Position numbers and translations under genes: made by a program | In this document: in pieces, positions 23,492 through 33,688 of the stretch | How the letters are laid out: each line of letters begins with the position of its first letter | How positions within the stretch are numbered: the first letter of the stretch is position 1 | Origin: Rubrivivax sp. | GTDB lineage: Bacteria; Pseudomonadota; Gammaproteobacteria; Burkholderiales; Burkholderiaceae | Assembly (NCBI GenBank): GCA_016790225.1 | Contig: JAEUOZ010000004.1 | Location: forward strand, 17,413 to 81,412 | Direction of reading: 5' to 3' | DNA length: 64,000 bases | Notes under the pieces: model-generated | Databases searched by the model: none | Seen by the model: the letters and a program-made list of their open reading frames with translations, nothing else | Told to the model about the DNA's origin: nothing

Positions 23492-25387
23492 ATGCGCACC
23501 AACCTTCCCGTCACACAGCGCGAGTACCTGCTGCGCGATGGCCTGACGATCGTCTCCCGCACCGACACCAAGGGCCGCATCACCTACATGAATGCGGATT
23601 TCCTGGAGGCCGCCGGCTTCGAGGAGAGCGAGCTGATGGGCCAGCCGCACAACATCGTGCGCCACCCCGACATGCCCGAGGGCGCGTTTGCCGACCTCTG
23701 GAACACGCTGAAGGCCGGCCGCCCCTGGACCGGGCTGGTCAAGAACCGGCGCAAGAACGGCGATCACTACTGGGTGGTGGCCAACGCCACGCCGGTGCTG
23801 GAAGGTGGGCGCGTCACCGCCTACATGTCGGTGCGCACGCGCCCGACACGCGAGCAGGTCGCGGCAGCGGAGAACGCCTACCGGCTCTTCCGCGAAGGCA
23901 AGGCCCAGGGTCTGGCCGTGCAGGAGGGTGCCGTGGTGCGTGTCAGCGGCCCGGGCTACTGGCTGGCTGCGCCGGCACGCGCGCTCGGCCGGCTGGGGCT
24001 TGGCCTGAAGTTCGGCCTGTCGACCCTGTCCCTGGTCGGTGGTGCCGCCGGCGTGGCCTACGGTGCCGCGTCGGGCCTGTGGCCGCTCGTCGGCGCGGCT
24101 GGCGTCGTCGGTCTGCTGGGTCTGGCCGGTGGTGTGTCGCTGTGCGCGCGGGTGCTGCGCCAGCTGCGCGAGGCCGCGCGGCACCTGGACGGCTTCTCCC
24201 AGGGCCAGTTCGACGGCATCATCGATGCGCGCGGCCATGATGAGCTCGCGCAGGCGATGCTGGCCCTCAAGCGCGTGCAGACGCGCATCGGCTTCGAGTT
24301 CATGGACGCCAAGCGCCATGCCGCCGAGACGGCGGCGCAGCGCGATGCCGAATCCGTGGTCGCCCAGCAGGTGGCCCTGGCGGTGGATGCCGCGATGCAG
24401 GGTGACCTGACGCAGCGCATCCCGCTGGAAGGCAAGAACGGCTTCTATGCCGACCTGTGCAGCAACGTCAACAAGCTCTTCGACAGCTTCTCCGGCACGC
24501 TGCGCGAAGTGCGCAGCGCAGCCGATCAGCTGAGCGCCGCGTCGGAACAGGTGTCGCAGACCTCGCAGAGCCTCTCCCAGGGCGCTTCGCAGCAGGCCGC
24601 CAGCGTCGAGGAGACCACGGCTTCGCTGCAGGAGATGGCCGCCTCGGTGAAGCAGAACGCCGACAGCGCCACCGTCACCGACGGCATCGCCACGAAGGCG
24701 GCCAGCGAAGCGCAGGAAGGCGGCCAGGCCGTGGGCCAGACGGTGGACGCGATGAAGTCCATCGCCGCCAAGATCTCCATCATCGATGACATCGCCTACC
24801 AGACCAACCTGCTGGCGCTGAACGCCGCCATCGAGGCCGCCCGCGCCGGCGAGCACGGCAAGGGCTTCGCTGTCGTCGCCGCCGAAGTGCGCAAGCTGGC
24901 CGAACGCAGCCAGGTCGCGGCACAGGAGATCGGCGCGCTGGCGGGCAACAGCGTCGGCCTTGCCGAACGCGCTGGCGCCCTGCTCTCCGCCATCGTGCCC
25001 GGCATCCACCGCACCAGCGAGCTGGTGCAGGAGATCGCCGCCGCCTCCGGCGAGCAGAGCGATTCGGTGGGCCAGATCACCGGCGCCATGAACCACCTCT
25101 CTGGCACCACGCAGCAGACGGCCAGCGCATCCGAAGAGCTGTCGGCCACGGCCGAGGAGCTGTCGGCCCAGGCCATGCAGCTGAAGGACCTGGTGAACCA
25201 GTTCAAGCTGGACATCGCCACGCAGTCGGCTGCCCGCTCCAGCGCCGGCACGCGCACACCCAGATCGTCCGCAGCGCCGCGCCCGGCAGCGGCACCGGCT
25301 CGGGCAGCGCCCGCCGCGCAACGGCCCGCTTCCAGGCCTCAACGGCAGGACAGCGACGTCGACGAGGGCGCCTTCGTGGCCTTCTGA
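23492..25387 (+). CDS. aer: Aer-type aerotaxis receptor (PAS-FAD sensor MCP)
   Basis: This 631-residue redox and oxygen sensor has a cytoplasmic N-terminal PAS domain and no periplasmic domain. Residues reported for FAD binding in E. coli Aer are present at the same numbers: N34 (YMNADF), R57, H58 and D60 (VRHPDMP), and W79 (PWTG), with [13 protein letters not shown] also kept. A hydrophobic membrane anchor covers about residues 168-215, then HAMP-like units and the shared signalling module (tip near 428). It ends VDEGAFVAF. Aer proteins read electron-transport state through FAD. Unlike E. coli Aer, it has a receptor-type C-terminal tail and sits inside a che cluster. Confidence 0.93.
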   Translation: MRTNLPVTQREYLLRDGLTIVSRTDTKGRITYMNADFLEAAGFEESELMGQPHNIVRHPDMPEGAFADLWNTLKAGRPWTGLVKNRRKNGDHYWVVANATPVLEGGRVTAYMSVRTRPTREQVAAAENAYRLFREGKAQGLAVQEGAVVRVSGPGYWLAAPARALGRLGLGLKFGLSTLSLVGGAAGVAYGAASGLWPLVGAAGVVGLLGLAGGVSLCARVLRQLREAARHLDGFSQGQFDGIIDARGHDELAQAMLALKRVQTRIGFEFMDAKRHAAETAAQRDAESVVAQQVALAVDAAMQGDLTQRIPLEGKNGFYADLCSNVNKLFDSFSGTLREVRSAADQLSAASEQVSQTSQSLSQGASQQAASVEETTASLQEMAASVKQNADSATVTDGIATKAASEAQEGGQAVGQTVDAMKSIAAKISIIDDIAYQTNLLALNAAIEAARAGEHGKGFAVVAAEVRKLAERSQVAAQEIGALAGNSVGLAERAGALLSAIVPGIHRTSELVQEIAAASGEQSDSVGQITGAMNHLSGTTQQTASASEELSATAEELSAQAMQLKDLVNQFKLDIATQSAARSSAGTRTPRSSAAPRPAAAPARAAPAAQRPASRPQRQDSDVDEGAFVAF

Positions 25388-25461
25388 CTCACGCCGCGGC
25401 CGGATCCGCTCGGGTCGGCCGGCGCTCGTTGCGGCTAACTACAAACATCAGGATACTGCCC

Positions 25462-27402
25462 ATGTCTTTTCTGCGTCGCCTCTCCATCCGGCAGCGACTG
25501 AACGTGCTGGTCGGGCTTGCCCTGGTGCTGATGCTGGCGCTGGCCGCCCTGATGGCAGCCACCACGCTGAAGAGCCGCGAGCTGCGCCTGGGCTTCGTCG
25601 ACGCCACGGTCAGGCTCAGCCAGCCGCTGGGCGCGGCCCAGAGCGGCGTGGGCAATGCCCGGCGCTACGAGAAGGACATGTTCCTGAACGTCGCCAACGA
25701 CGCGGCGCTGAAAAAGTATCACAAGGCCTGGGCGCAGGAGGTGGAGTCCGTCCTGGGCCACCTGGCGAGCCTCGACACCTTGCTCGGGGCGGAGGATGTG
25801 GCCCACCTCAAGCAGCTGCGCGCCGGCCTGGAAGGGTATCGGCGCGGGGTCGGCACGGTGCATGACGCCATGGTGGCAGGCCAGCTGCACGATCCCGAGA
25901 CCGCCAACAAGGCCATGGAGCCGTTCAAGGGCGATGTGCGCAAGGCCGACGAGGCCTTCGCCAGACTGCAGGCCTCCGTCACGGCCGGCGTGTCGCAGCG
26001 CAATGCTCAGGCCGATCGTTTCGAGCGGGCCGCGGGTGCAGCCATGCTGGCGGTCACGATCCTGGCGGCGCTGCTGCTGGGTGCGCTGGCCTGGGGCTGC
26101 ACCGTCAGCATCACCCGCCCACTGGCCCAGGTGATGGCCCAGGCGCGCCGCGTGGCCGAAGGTCAGCTTCAGCCGCAGGCCGAAGAGGCGGCCAGCGACG
26201 AGCTGGCCACCTTGCGGCGCGAGATGGACGCCGTGCGCCAGGCCGTTCAGGCGCTGGTGGAGGACGCCTCGCGGCTGGCCCGGGCAGCCGGCGATGGCCA
26301 ACTCTCCACCCGAGCCGACGCCTCACGCCACCGCGGCGACTATGCGCGCGTGGTGCAGGCCATGAACCTGTCGTTCGAGTCCATCGAATCGCCCTTGCAG
26401 CGCACCGGGGAAGCGCTTCGTCGCGTCGCCGACGGCGACCTTCGCGGAGAGCAGGCCTCGCACGAACTCAAGGGCACCTATGCCGATCTGCACCAGGACC
26501 TGGAAGCCATGCGCGCCCAGCTGGGATCGGCCATCGGTGCCGTCAGCCGCAGTGCCGGCCAGCTCGGCGCGGCCGCGCAGCAGGTGCTGCAGACTTCGCA
26601 CAGCCTCTCGCACGGCGCCTCGCAGCAGGCGGCCAGTGTCGAGCAGACCTCGGCGACGCTGCAGGAGATCAGCGCTTCGGTGAAGCAGAACGCCGACAGC
26701 GCGCGCGTCACCGACGGCATCGCCGCCAAGGTCAGCCACGAGGCCCAGGAAGGCGGCCAGGCGGTGGAGCAGACGGCCGCGGCGATGAAGTCCATCGCCG
26801 CCAAGATTTCCATCATCGACGACATCGCCTACCAGACCAACCTGCTGGCGCTGAACGCGGCCATCGAGGCGGCACGTGCCGGCGAACACGGCAAGGGCTT
26901 TGCGGTGGTCGCGGCCGAAGTGCGCAAGCTCGCCGAACGCAGCCAGGTGGCCGCGCAGGAGATCGGCACGCTGGCCCGCACCAGCGTCGGCCTGGCCGAG
27001 CGCGCCGGCGGCCTGCTCGGCGCCATCCTGCCCGGCATCCGCAAGACCAGCGGGCTGGTGCAGGACATCGCGAACACCTCGGGCCAGCAGAGTGAATCGG
27101 TGAGCCAGATCACCGTGGCCATGAACCATCTTTCGGGCACCACGCAGCAGACCGCCAGCGCCTCGGAGCAGCTCTCGGCCACGGCCGAAGAGCTGTCCGG
27201 CCAGGCTCGGGATCTGCTGGAGCTGGTGGGCCGATTCCACCTGGATGCGGCGGCCGAGCCTCGGCTCGCGCGGGCGGCGCGCGCGGCGGCAGTGCCCGCT
27301 GCCACCCCCTTGGCAAGCCACGCGTCGGCTGCAGGCGCCAGGCGGCCTGCAGCGGCGCGGCCAGCCAGTGCCGATCTCGACGCAGCCTTCGTCGCGTTCT
27401 GA
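25462..27402 (+). CDS. Methyl-accepting chemotaxis protein 4 of the array (helix-bundle sensor)
   Basis: A 646-residue receptor. TM1 is at about residues 12-35 and TM2 at about 193-216. The roughly 155-residue periplasmic segment between them looks like a four-helix bundle ([37 protein letters not shown]). Two HAMP-like units follow (about 217-270 and 300-355), then the shared signalling module with its tip near residue 451. The tail ends LDAAFVAF. I chose the ATG at 25462 with AGGATA upstream rather than an in-frame start at 25429. Its periplasmic domain is unrelated to those of proteins 1 and 2. Confidence 0.9.
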   Translation: MSFLRRLSIRQRLNVLVGLALVLMLALAALMAATTLKSRELRLGFVDATVRLSQPLGAAQSGVGNARRYEKDMFLNVANDAALKKYHKAWAQEVESVLGHLASLDTLLGAEDVAHLKQLRAGLEGYRRGVGTVHDAMVAGQLHDPETANKAMEPFKGDVRKADEAFARLQASVTAGVSQRNAQADRFERAAGAAMLAVTILAALLLGALAWGCTVSITRPLAQVMAQARRVAEGQLQPQAEEAASDELATLRREMDAVRQAVQALVEDASRLARAAGDGQLSTRADASRHRGDYARVVQAMNLSFESIESPLQRTGEALRRVADGDLRGEQASHELKGTYADLHQDLEAMRAQLGSAIGAVSRSAGQLGAAAQQVLQTSHSLSHGASQQAASVEQTSATLQEISASVKQNADSARVTDGIAAKVSHEAQEGGQAVEQTAAAMKSIAAKISIIDDIAYQTNLLALNAAIEAARAGEHGKGFAVVAAEVRKLAERSQVAAQEIGTLARTSVGLAERAGGLLGAILPGIRKTSGLVQDIANTSGQQSESVSQITVAMNHLSGTTQQTASASEQLSATAEELSGQARDLLELVGRFHLDAAAEPRLARAARAAAVPAATPLASHASAAGARRPAAARPASADLDAAFVAF

Positions 27403-27412
27403 GCACCCCCGG

Positions 27413-27865
27413 ATGCACCCGATGAGCGCCCCCCTGCACGTGCACCCGCCACTGGCGGCCGAGCCCGCTGCCCGCAGGTCCGGCAAGCCGCCGGCGGCCT
27501 TCGTGTGGCTGGTCATCGGGATGGCCATGCTCTCGGGCCTGGCCAGCTTCGCATCGCTGTTCGTCGGGCTGGCGCCGCTGGGTCTGCTGCTGGCTGTCGT
27601 CACGGTCAACCAGACGGTGCTCGCCCGCTTCCTGTGGCAGCGCAGACAGCCGCAGCAGCCGCTCGAACACGGGCTCGACGCCGCGCGCGAGTACGAGCCC
27701 GAACCGATCGCGGCTGAAGGCCGCTCGACCCCGGCGCTGGCGCCCTTGCGCCCGCTCAGCGCCGACACCGCAAGCCCGAAGGGCGCTGCCCCGCAGCCGC
27801 CCCACGCGCCCCTGCAGCCCCGCCGCAGGCCCCCGGTCCCGCATCCGGAAACCCAGGAAGCCTGA
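27413..27865 (+). CDS. Small membrane protein of unknown function in the che run
   Basis: I do not recognise this 150-residue protein. It begins 11 bp after the receptor-4 stop (ATG at 27413, or 27422) and ends 25 bp before cheW. After a short polar start it has a hydrophobic hairpin (AFVWLVIGMAMLSGLASFAS and GLAPLGLLLAVVTVNQTVLA), then Arg/Gln-rich sequence and a long Pro/Ala-rich tail (PQPPHAPLQPRRRPPVPHP). The unbroken frame and tight spacing support a real gene; the low-complexity tail is a reason for caution. It may be a membrane adaptor of the array, but that is a guess from position. Confidence 0.55.
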   Translation: MHPMSAPLHVHPPLAAEPAARRSGKPPAAFVWLVIGMAMLSGLASFASLFVGLAPLGLLLAVVTVNQTVLARFLWQRRQPQQPLEHGLDAAREYEPEPIAAEGRSTPALAPLRPLSADTASPKGAAPQPPHAPLQPRRRPPVPHPETQEA

Positions 27866-27890
27866 ACGGCGCCCGACTCAGAGCCAACCC

Positions 27891-28460
27891 ATGACTGCTG
27901 CCTCCTTGCTGTCCTCCGCCGCCAACCCCCTCGCAGGCTCCGCCCCCGACGGTGCGCAGTCGCTGCTGCGCATGGCGGTCGGCCCCGAAGTGCTGGCCGT
28001 GCCGATCGAGCACGTGCGCGAAATCCTCGAGGTCTCGCGCCTCACGCCGCTGCCGCGCACACCGCCCTTTGTGCGCGGCGTGATGAACCTGCGCGGCGCC
28101 GTGGTGCCGGTGATCGATCTCTCGGCGCGCCTGGGCCTGCCGCCCACCACGCTGGGGCGCCGCTCCTGCATCGTGGTGGTCGAGGCGCCGCACGCCGGCA
28201 CGCTGGACGAAGCCGCGGAGACGCTGGAAGAGGTGAGCGGCTCGCTGGTGGTCGGCCTGCTGGTGGATGCGGTGTTCGAGGTCTTCGACACCAGCACCGC
28301 GCGCATCGAGCCCGTGCCGGCGCTGGGCACGCGCATTGCGGCCGAGATGCTGGCCGGCATGGCGCGCGCCCGCGGCGAGGTGATCGGCCTGCTGGCCTTG
28401 TCACGCGTGCTGAGCCAGACCGACCTCACCGAGATGATCGCGCGGCACAGCGCTCACTGA
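27891..28460 (+). CDS. cheW: Chemotaxis coupling protein CheW
   Basis: A 189-residue SH3-like CheW domain that links receptors to CheA. Typical segments are LRMAVGPEVLAVPIEHVREI, PPFVRGVMNLRGAVVPVIDL and GLLVDAVFEVF. The N-terminal 20 residues are an Ala/Ser-rich extension. An insertion of about 15 acidic residues (DEAAETLEEVSG) lies between two core strands and makes it longer than E. coli CheW (167). The ATG follows the preceding stop by 25 bp and cheR follows after 61 bp. Confidence 0.93.
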   Translation: MTAASLLSSAANPLAGSAPDGAQSLLRMAVGPEVLAVPIEHVREILEVSRLTPLPRTPPFVRGVMNLRGAVVPVIDLSARLGLPPTTLGRRSCIVVVEAPHAGTLDEAAETLEEVSGSLVVGLLVDAVFEVFDTSTARIEPVPALGTRIAAEMLAGMARARGEVIGLLALSRVLSQTDLTEMIARHSAH

Positions 28461-28521
28461 GCGCAGGCCCACCGCCCGGAACCTGGCGCCCCCGACACCT
28501 GCCCCCGCACGAAGAAGAATC

Positions 28522-29325
28522 ATGAAAGCACTGTCCAAGAAGGCCTTCGACTCCGTCACCGAAATGTTCCACGGGGTCTCCGGCATCCGGCTGGGCGAGC
28601 ACAAGATGGCGCTCGTCAGCGGCCGCCTGCAGCGCCTGGCCCAGGAAGCCGGCGAGATGGATGTCGACCGTTATGTGGATCGCCTGGTCAACGGCAGCTT
28701 CTCTGCGCAGGAAGCGCGCCGCGTGATCGACCGGCTGACCACCAACGAGACCTATTTCTTCCGCGAACCGCAGCACTTCGAGGCGCTGGAGAAGCTGGTC
28801 AGCGGCAACACCTCGCGCGAGGAGCTGCTGGTCTGGAGCGCCGCCAGCTCCAGCGGCGAAGAGGCCTACAGCATCGCGATGCTGCTGGCCGAAAAGGCCG
28901 GCCGCCGCCCCTGGCGCGTGATCGGCACCGATCTGTCCAGCACCATGGTGGCCGCCGCGCAGCGCGCGCTCTACCCCATTGAACGGGCCCGCATGGTGCC
29001 GCCGGAGTACCTGCGCAAATACTGCCGCAAGGGCACCGGCAAGTACGAGGGCCAATTGCTCATCAGCCCGGAGCTGCGCGAGCGCGTGAGCTTCGGCGAG
29101 GCCAACCTGATGCAGGCGCTGCCCGAGCAGCTGCCCGCCTTCGACGTGATCTTCCTGCGCAACGTGCTGATCTATTTCGACAACGACGCCAAGGCGCAGA
29201 TCGTGCGCGGCGTGCTGGGCAAGCTCAAGCGCGACGGCGTGCTGTATACCGGCCACGCCGAGTCGATCACCATGCTCAACCTTCCGGTGCGCCCTCTGGG
29301 CACGGCGATGCATGGCCACGCCTGA
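28522..29325 (+). CDS. cheR: Chemotaxis methyltransferase CheR
   Basis: This 267-residue enzyme uses S-adenosylmethionine to methylate receptor glutamates. An N-terminal helical domain (about 1-75) precedes the SAM-binding fold with LVWSAASSSGEEAYSIAM, then IGTDLSSTMVAAAQRALY and FDVIFLRNVLIYFD. RVIDRLTTNETYFFREPQHF is a standard CheR signature. Four receptors just upstream end in x-aromatic-x-x-Phe tails, which in other bacteria dock to a beta subdomain of CheR. Its last 14 nt overlap the start of cheD. Confidence 0.95.
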   Translation: MKALSKKAFDSVTEMFHGVSGIRLGEHKMALVSGRLQRLAQEAGEMDVDRYVDRLVNGSFSAQEARRVIDRLTTNETYFFREPQHFEALEKLVSGNTSREELLVWSAASSSGEEAYSIAMLLAEKAGRRPWRVIGTDLSSTMVAAAQRALYPIERARMVPPEYLRKYCRKGTGKYEGQLLISPELRERVSFGEANLMQALPEQLPAFDVIFLRNVLIYFDNDAKAQIVRGVLGKLKRDGVLYTGHAESITMLNLPVRPLGTAMHGHA

Positions 29326-29941
29326 GGCCACACGCAAGCCGGCCCCTGGCACGCCGGCTGCGGCCACCCCCCCGGCCCGCGCCACGGCCCCGGGCGTGAT
29401 GCGCCACGGCCCCTGGCACCTCGAAGCCCAGATGGGCCAGGACGTCGTGCTGATGCCCGGCCAGATGTACTTCGGCGGCCGCGCCAATTCCATCCGCACG
29501 CTGCTGGGATCCTGCCTGGCCATCACCGTCTGGCACCCCGGACGCCGCATCGGCGGCATGTGCCACTTCCTGCTGCCCTCACGCAACCGTCCGCCCGGCG
29601 AAGGCCTGGACGGCCGCTATGGCGACGAGGCCATGGAGGCCATGATGAGCATGCTGCGCTTCACGCAGACGCAGCCCAAGGACTATGTCGCGCATCTCTA
29701 CGGCGGCGCCGACACCATGCCCGAGGGCGGCGGCCTGCGCTTCAACGTGGGCGAACGCAACATCGAGCAGGGCTGGAAGCTGGTCGATCAATACGGCTTC
29801 CAGCTCGAAGGCATCGACGTCGGCGAAGACGTGCCGCGCACCGTGACGCTGCACGTGCCCAGCGGCTCGGTCGACATGAAGCGCGGCAGCGGCCACGCGC
29901 CGCAGAACCTCACGAACGCCATGAAGAAGGGGTTGGCATGA
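29312..29941 (+). CDS. cheD: Receptor deamidase CheD
   Basis: A 209-residue CheD that deamidates receptor glutamines to glutamates. The catalytic Cys68 lies in [11 protein letters not shown] and the His85 in MCHFLLP, matching the known Cys-His pair. An Ala/Pro-rich N-terminal extension of about 28 residues precedes the core. The ATG lies inside the end of cheR (14-nt overlap) and the stop overlaps cheB by 4 nt (ATGA), so the three adaptation genes are translationally coupled. Confidence 0.94.
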   Translation: MATPEATRKPAPGTPAAATPPARATAPGVMRHGPWHLEAQMGQDVVLMPGQMYFGGRANSIRTLLGSCLAITVWHPGRRIGGMCHFLLPSRNRPPGEGLDGRYGDEAMEAMMSMLRFTQTQPKDYVAHLYGGADTMPEGGGLRFNVGERNIEQGWKLVDQYGFQLEGIDVGEDVPRTVTLHVPSGSVDMKRGSGHAPQNLTNAMKKGLA

Positions 29942-31086
29942 CAACATCGGGCGCCGCCATCACTGCCGTCGTCGTGGACGACAGCGCCGTCGTGCGCAAG
30001 CACCTGGCCGATCTGCTGACGGCCGGCGGCATCGAGGTCATCGCCACGGCCAGCGACCCGCTGTTTGCCTGGCCCAAGATGGCCGCCCGCTGGCCTGATG
30101 TGGTGGTGCTGGATGTGGAGATGCCGCGCATGGACGGCATCAGCTTCCTGCGCAAGATCATGGCCGAAAGGCCAACGCCGGTGGTCATGTGCAGCACACT
30201 CACCGCCGCCGGCGCGGAGACCACGCTGCAGGCGCTGGCCGAAGGCGCCGTGTCCTTCGTCACCAAGCCCAAGCTGGGCCTGCGCGACTTTCTGGCCGAC
30301 GACAACAACGGCCTGGTGGCCGCCGTGCGCGCGGCGGCCCGCTCGCGCGTGCAGGCTGTGCGGCGCACGACGCCGGGCGCGCTGCCGGTCTCGCCGGGAG
30401 GTGCCGGCGCTGGCGCTGCTGCCGGTGTTGCCCCCGTTCCAGCCCAGCCCGCGTCGCGCCCGGCGCCTTCGCTGCAGGCCATGGCAGAGACCACCGACCG
30501 TGTCATCGCCGTCGGCAGCTCCACAGGCGGCGTGCAGGCCATCGAATCCCTGCTCACCGCCCTGCCCCGCACCACGCCGGGCATCGTGATCGTGCAGCAC
30601 ATGCCGGAAAAGTTCACCGCCGCACTCGCCGCGCGGCTGAATGGCCTGTGCCAGATGGAAGTGCGCGAAGCCTGCGACGGCGATCGGGTGCTGGACGGTC
30701 GCGTGCTGATCGCGCCCGGCGGACGCCACATGCAGCTGCAGCGCAGCGGTGCCCGCTATGTGGTGAGCGTGCGCGACGGCCCCCTGGTCAACCGCCACAA
30801 GCCTTCGGTGGACGTGCTGTTCCGATCGGTGGCCCAGTGCGCCGGTGCCAATGCCTGTGGCCTGATCCTCACCGGCATGGGCGACGATGGCGCACGCGGC
30901 CTGCTGGCCATGCGCCAGGCGGGCGCGGAAACCGTGGCGCAGGATGAAGCCAGCTGCGTGGTCTTCGGCATGCCGCGCGAGGCGATCCGCATGGGTGCAG
31001 CCCAGGACGTGCAGCCACTGAACGGCATGGCCGGCTGGCTGGGCCGCTGGGCGCAACGCGCGCTCGGAACGCTGGCTACCGGCTGA
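29938..31086 (+). CDS. cheB: Chemotaxis methylesterase response regulator CheB
   Basis: A 382-residue protein with a receiver domain (acidic D14 and D15, phospho-Asp D59 in [13 protein letters not shown]) joined by an Ala/Pro-rich linker (about 140-185) to the methylesterase domain. The catalytic set is visible: Ser195 in [10 protein letters not shown], His221 in VQHMPEKFT and Asp in GMGDDGARG (316 or 317). It removes receptor methyl groups and deamidates glutamines. The ATG overlaps the cheD stop (ATGA). A 140-bp gap with no obvious element separates it from the next receptor. Confidence 0.95.
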   Translation: MTTSGAAITAVVVDDSAVVRKHLADLLTAGGIEVIATASDPLFAWPKMAARWPDVVVLDVEMPRMDGISFLRKIMAERPTPVVMCSTLTAAGAETTLQALAEGAVSFVTKPKLGLRDFLADDNNGLVAAVRAAARSRVQAVRRTTPGALPVSPGGAGAGAAAGVAPVPAQPASRPAPSLQAMAETTDRVIAVGSSTGGVQAIESLLTALPRTTPGIVIVQHMPEKFTAALAARLNGLCQMEVREACDGDRVLDGRVLIAPGGRHMQLQRSGARYVVSVRDGPLVNRHKPSVDVLFRSVAQCAGANACGLILTGMGDDGARGLLAMRQAGAETVAQDEASCVVFGMPREAIRMGAAQDVQPLNGMAGWLGRWAQRALGTLATG

Positions 31087-31226
31087 ACCCCGCGGCGGCG
31101 CTGCCGGGAGAGACCGGCGAAGCGGGCGACCGACTCGATTGCACCGCCGGACACCCGCACTTCCTGCGACCGCGGGCCGGGGGCATCGGCCACCATGCGG
31201 GAAACCGTTCTGGCCGTGCCCGCCCC

Positions 31227-33677
31227 ATGACCGACACCCAAGCCACTTCCCGCTCGACCCCGCCTGGCCGCTGGCAGCGCCTGCGCAAGTTCTTCGTCCG
31301 CCCGGGCGCCCGCCTGATGGCCCAGATGCGCTTGTCAGGCAAGCTGGCTCTGCTGGTGGCGGCCATGAGCGTGCCCATCACCGCCCTCGTCTGGCAGACC
31401 TTTTCGCAGGCACGCCACGATGACCAGGACGCCCATGTGGCGATGGACAGCTTCGAACTCGTGGGCAGTGTCATCGATGCCAGCGCGGCAGTGCAGCGCT
31501 TGCGGGCCCTGACGGTCTACATGCTGGCCGGCGCGCCGGGCACGGTCGAAGAGAGCGTGGCGCAGCAGCGCCTGGTCGCGCGGCAGGCGCTGGAAGCGGT
31601 CGACCAGCGGCTGGCGCAGCTGCGCCACCTGCCGCCCCAGCACACCTGGCCGGGGCTGCGCGAGCGTGTGCTGCCGCTGACTTCGGGTGTTCACGCCCGC
31701 GTGCCGCTGGAAGCCCATGCCCAGTTCGAAGCCGCGATACAGGATCTGCACGGCTTCGCGCGCCGGCTGCTGGACCGCGACGGCGTGGGTGAGGCCATCG
31801 GCAGTGCCGGACGCCCCCTGATCGATCTGCTGGGCGGCGGCGCCCTGCAACTGGGTTCGAGCGCCGGCGAACTGCAATCCCGCGGTGCCCTGGCCTTGTC
31901 ACGCGCGCAGGCCGTCACGCTGGCCGAGCGGGCGGAGATCCTGGGCATGGCCTGGACCGTGGAACGCGATCTGCTCGCCCTGGAAGAACAGCTCAACCGC
32001 GCCACTTCGCGGGAACTCTCCTCGCCCGGATCCTGGCTGAACGCCAAGGACATCGTGCAGGTGCTGGTGCAGGATGCCCGGCGGCGCTTCACCGAAGAAC
32101 GGGTCTCCGGCTCGGCCGAAGCCTTCATCGACATCGCGGACATGGTGCTGGAACAGACCATCGCCGTGCAGAAGGACTCCGGCTCACGGCTGTACGGACT
32201 GGCGCAACAGCGCAAGCAGGAGGTCCACCGCAGTGCGCTGCAGCTGGCGCTGATCTATGCCTTGGGAGGGCTGGCGCTGGCCTACCTGATGTACGCCTTC
32301 TATGTTTCGTTTCACAACGCGCTGCGTGAGGTGCTCAAGGGCATGCGGGCCACGGCTGAGGGCGATCTGTCCCGCATGGTGATGGTGCGCGGCAAGGACG
32401 AGCTGGCCGAGATCGCGCAGGCCTTCGATCGCATGAACGAGCGGCTCTCCGGCTCGACGGCCGAGATCCGCAGCCGCGCAGCCCGAGTGGATCTCTCCGG
32501 CCGACAGGTGGCCGACGGCAGCCAGCAGCTCGCGCAGCGGACCGAGGAGCAATCGCTCAGCGTGCGCAATGCCTCGGTCTCGATCGAGCAGATCGCCCAG
32601 GCGGTGGCGCAGAACGCGCAGGCCGCGCGCGAGGTGGACGCCCTGACCGAGCGCCTCTTCGTCCAGGCCGAGCAAGGCAACGAGGCCATGGCCACCACCC
32701 TGATGGCCATGGACGAGCTGCAGACCTCGTCGGCCCGCGTGACCGAGATGGTGGCCATCATCGACGACGTCGCCTTTCACACCGGCATGCTGGCGCTCAA
32801 TGCCTCGGTCGAGGCGGCGCGGGCCGGCGTGGCCGGCAAGGGTTTTGCCGTCGTGGCGGGCGAGGTGCGCCAGCTGGCCCTGCGCTGCGCCGAAGCCGCC
32901 GACGAGATCCGCACGCTGATCGGCACCTCGGGCGCCCAGGTGCAGGACTCGTCCGACAAGCTGCAGCATGTGAGCGTGGCGCTGGACACGCTGGTCAACG
33001 GCGTGCGCGAAGTCTCCGGCCAGCTGCGCGTGATCGCGGCGGCCAGCACGCAGCAGAGCGCCTCGCTGGCCGACGTCGAGAGCAACATCAAGAGCCTGCA
33101 GGCCATCACGGCGGACAACGCAGCGCTGGTGGAACAGTCCACCGGGGCCTCGCACCAGCTGGTGGCGCAAGGCCAGGCGCTGACCGCCTCGGTGGCTTCG
33201 ATGCGTCTGCGGCATGGTTCTGCCGACGAAGCGCGTGCGCTGGTCGAACGCGCACTCGAGTTCTGGGCGCAGGCCGGCCGCGAGCACGCCCTGCAGGCCT
33301 TCAACCAGCCCCGTGGCAGCTGGCTGGACCGGGATCTCTACATCTTCGTGCTGGACCGTTCGGGCAACATCATGGCCAATGCGATGCGGCCTGATCGGGC
33401 GGGCCAGAACGCCAATACCTTGGACGGCCTGCGCGGCACGCACCACTCCGAGCACCTGTGGGAGGTGGTCAGCAACGGCGGTGGCTGGGTGCGCTACGAG
33501 ATCCAGCACCCGAGCAGCGGCCGCATGACCCCCAAGGAAAGCTACGTCATGCCACTGGACGAAGACTGCCTGATCGGCTGCGGCTGCTATGGCAAGGGCC
33601 GGGAGGACGCGGACCTGCCGCCCGTGCCGGTGGCCTGGTCGCGAGCGCGCGAGAACCACGCGCTCGAGGTGGCCTGA
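31227..33677 (+). CDS. Methyl-accepting chemotaxis protein with C-terminal Cache-like domain
   Basis: An 816-residue receptor. TM1 is at about residues 38-60 and TM2 at about 334-360 (IYALGGLALAYLMYAFYVSF), with a helical periplasmic domain between them. HAMP is GDLSRMVMVRGKDELAEIA, and the signalling tip [20 protein letters not shown] lies near residue 515. About 125 more residues then form a Cache_2-like unit: WLDRDLYIFVLDRSGNIMAN near 697, NGGGWVRYEIQHPSSGRMTP near 751, and LIGCGCYGKG. Cache domains are normally periplasmic sensors. Here the unit follows the signalling domain and must be cytoplasmic. It has no aromatic tail. It is the last gene of the che run and is convergent with the RND pump. 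Confidence 0.87.
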   Translation: MTDTQATSRSTPPGRWQRLRKFFVRPGARLMAQMRLSGKLALLVAAMSVPITALVWQTFSQARHDDQDAHVAMDSFELVGSVIDASAAVQRLRALTVYMLAGAPGTVEESVAQQRLVARQALEAVDQRLAQLRHLPPQHTWPGLRERVLPLTSGVHARVPLEAHAQFEAAIQDLHGFARRLLDRDGVGEAIGSAGRPLIDLLGGGALQLGSSAGELQSRGALALSRAQAVTLAERAEILGMAWTVERDLLALEEQLNRATSRELSSPGSWLNAKDIVQVLVQDARRRFTEERVSGSAEAFIDIADMVLEQTIAVQKDSGSRLYGLAQQRKQEVHRSALQLALIYALGGLALAYLMYAFYVSFHNALREVLKGMRATAEGDLSRMVMVRGKDELAEIAQAFDRMNERLSGSTAEIRSRAARVDLSGRQVADGSQQLAQRTEEQSLSVRNASVSIEQIAQAVAQNAQAAREVDALTERLFVQAEQGNEAMATTLMAMDELQTSSARVTEMVAIIDDVAFHTGMLALNASVEAARAGVAGKGFAVVAGEVRQLALRCAEAADEIRTLIGTSGAQVQDSSDKLQHVSVALDTLVNGVREVSGQLRVIAAASTQQSASLADVESNIKSLQAITADNAALVEQSTGASHQLVAQGQALTASVASMRLRHGSADEARALVERALEFWAQAGREHALQAFNQPRGSWLDRDLYIFVLDRSGNIMANAMRPDRAGQNANTLDGLRGTHHSEHLWEVVSNGGGWVRYEIQHPSSGRMTPKESYVMPLDEDCLIGCGCYGKGREDADLPPVPVAWSRARENHALEVA

Positions 33678-33688
33678 GCGCCTGCGCC

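Larger units (their letters stand above)
20240..27230 (+). repeat. Four-copy repeated MCP signalling module (coding)
   Basis: The segment encoding the signalling helices is nearly the same in four consecutive genes. Copies lie at about 20240-20930, 22530-23215, 24520-25200 and 26560-27230. Long stretches agree at protein level (for example [20 protein letters not shown] and [19 protein letters not shown] in all four) and to a large extent at DNA level, while the N-terminal sensor halves differ. This points to duplication followed by homogenisation. Confidence 0.85.
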
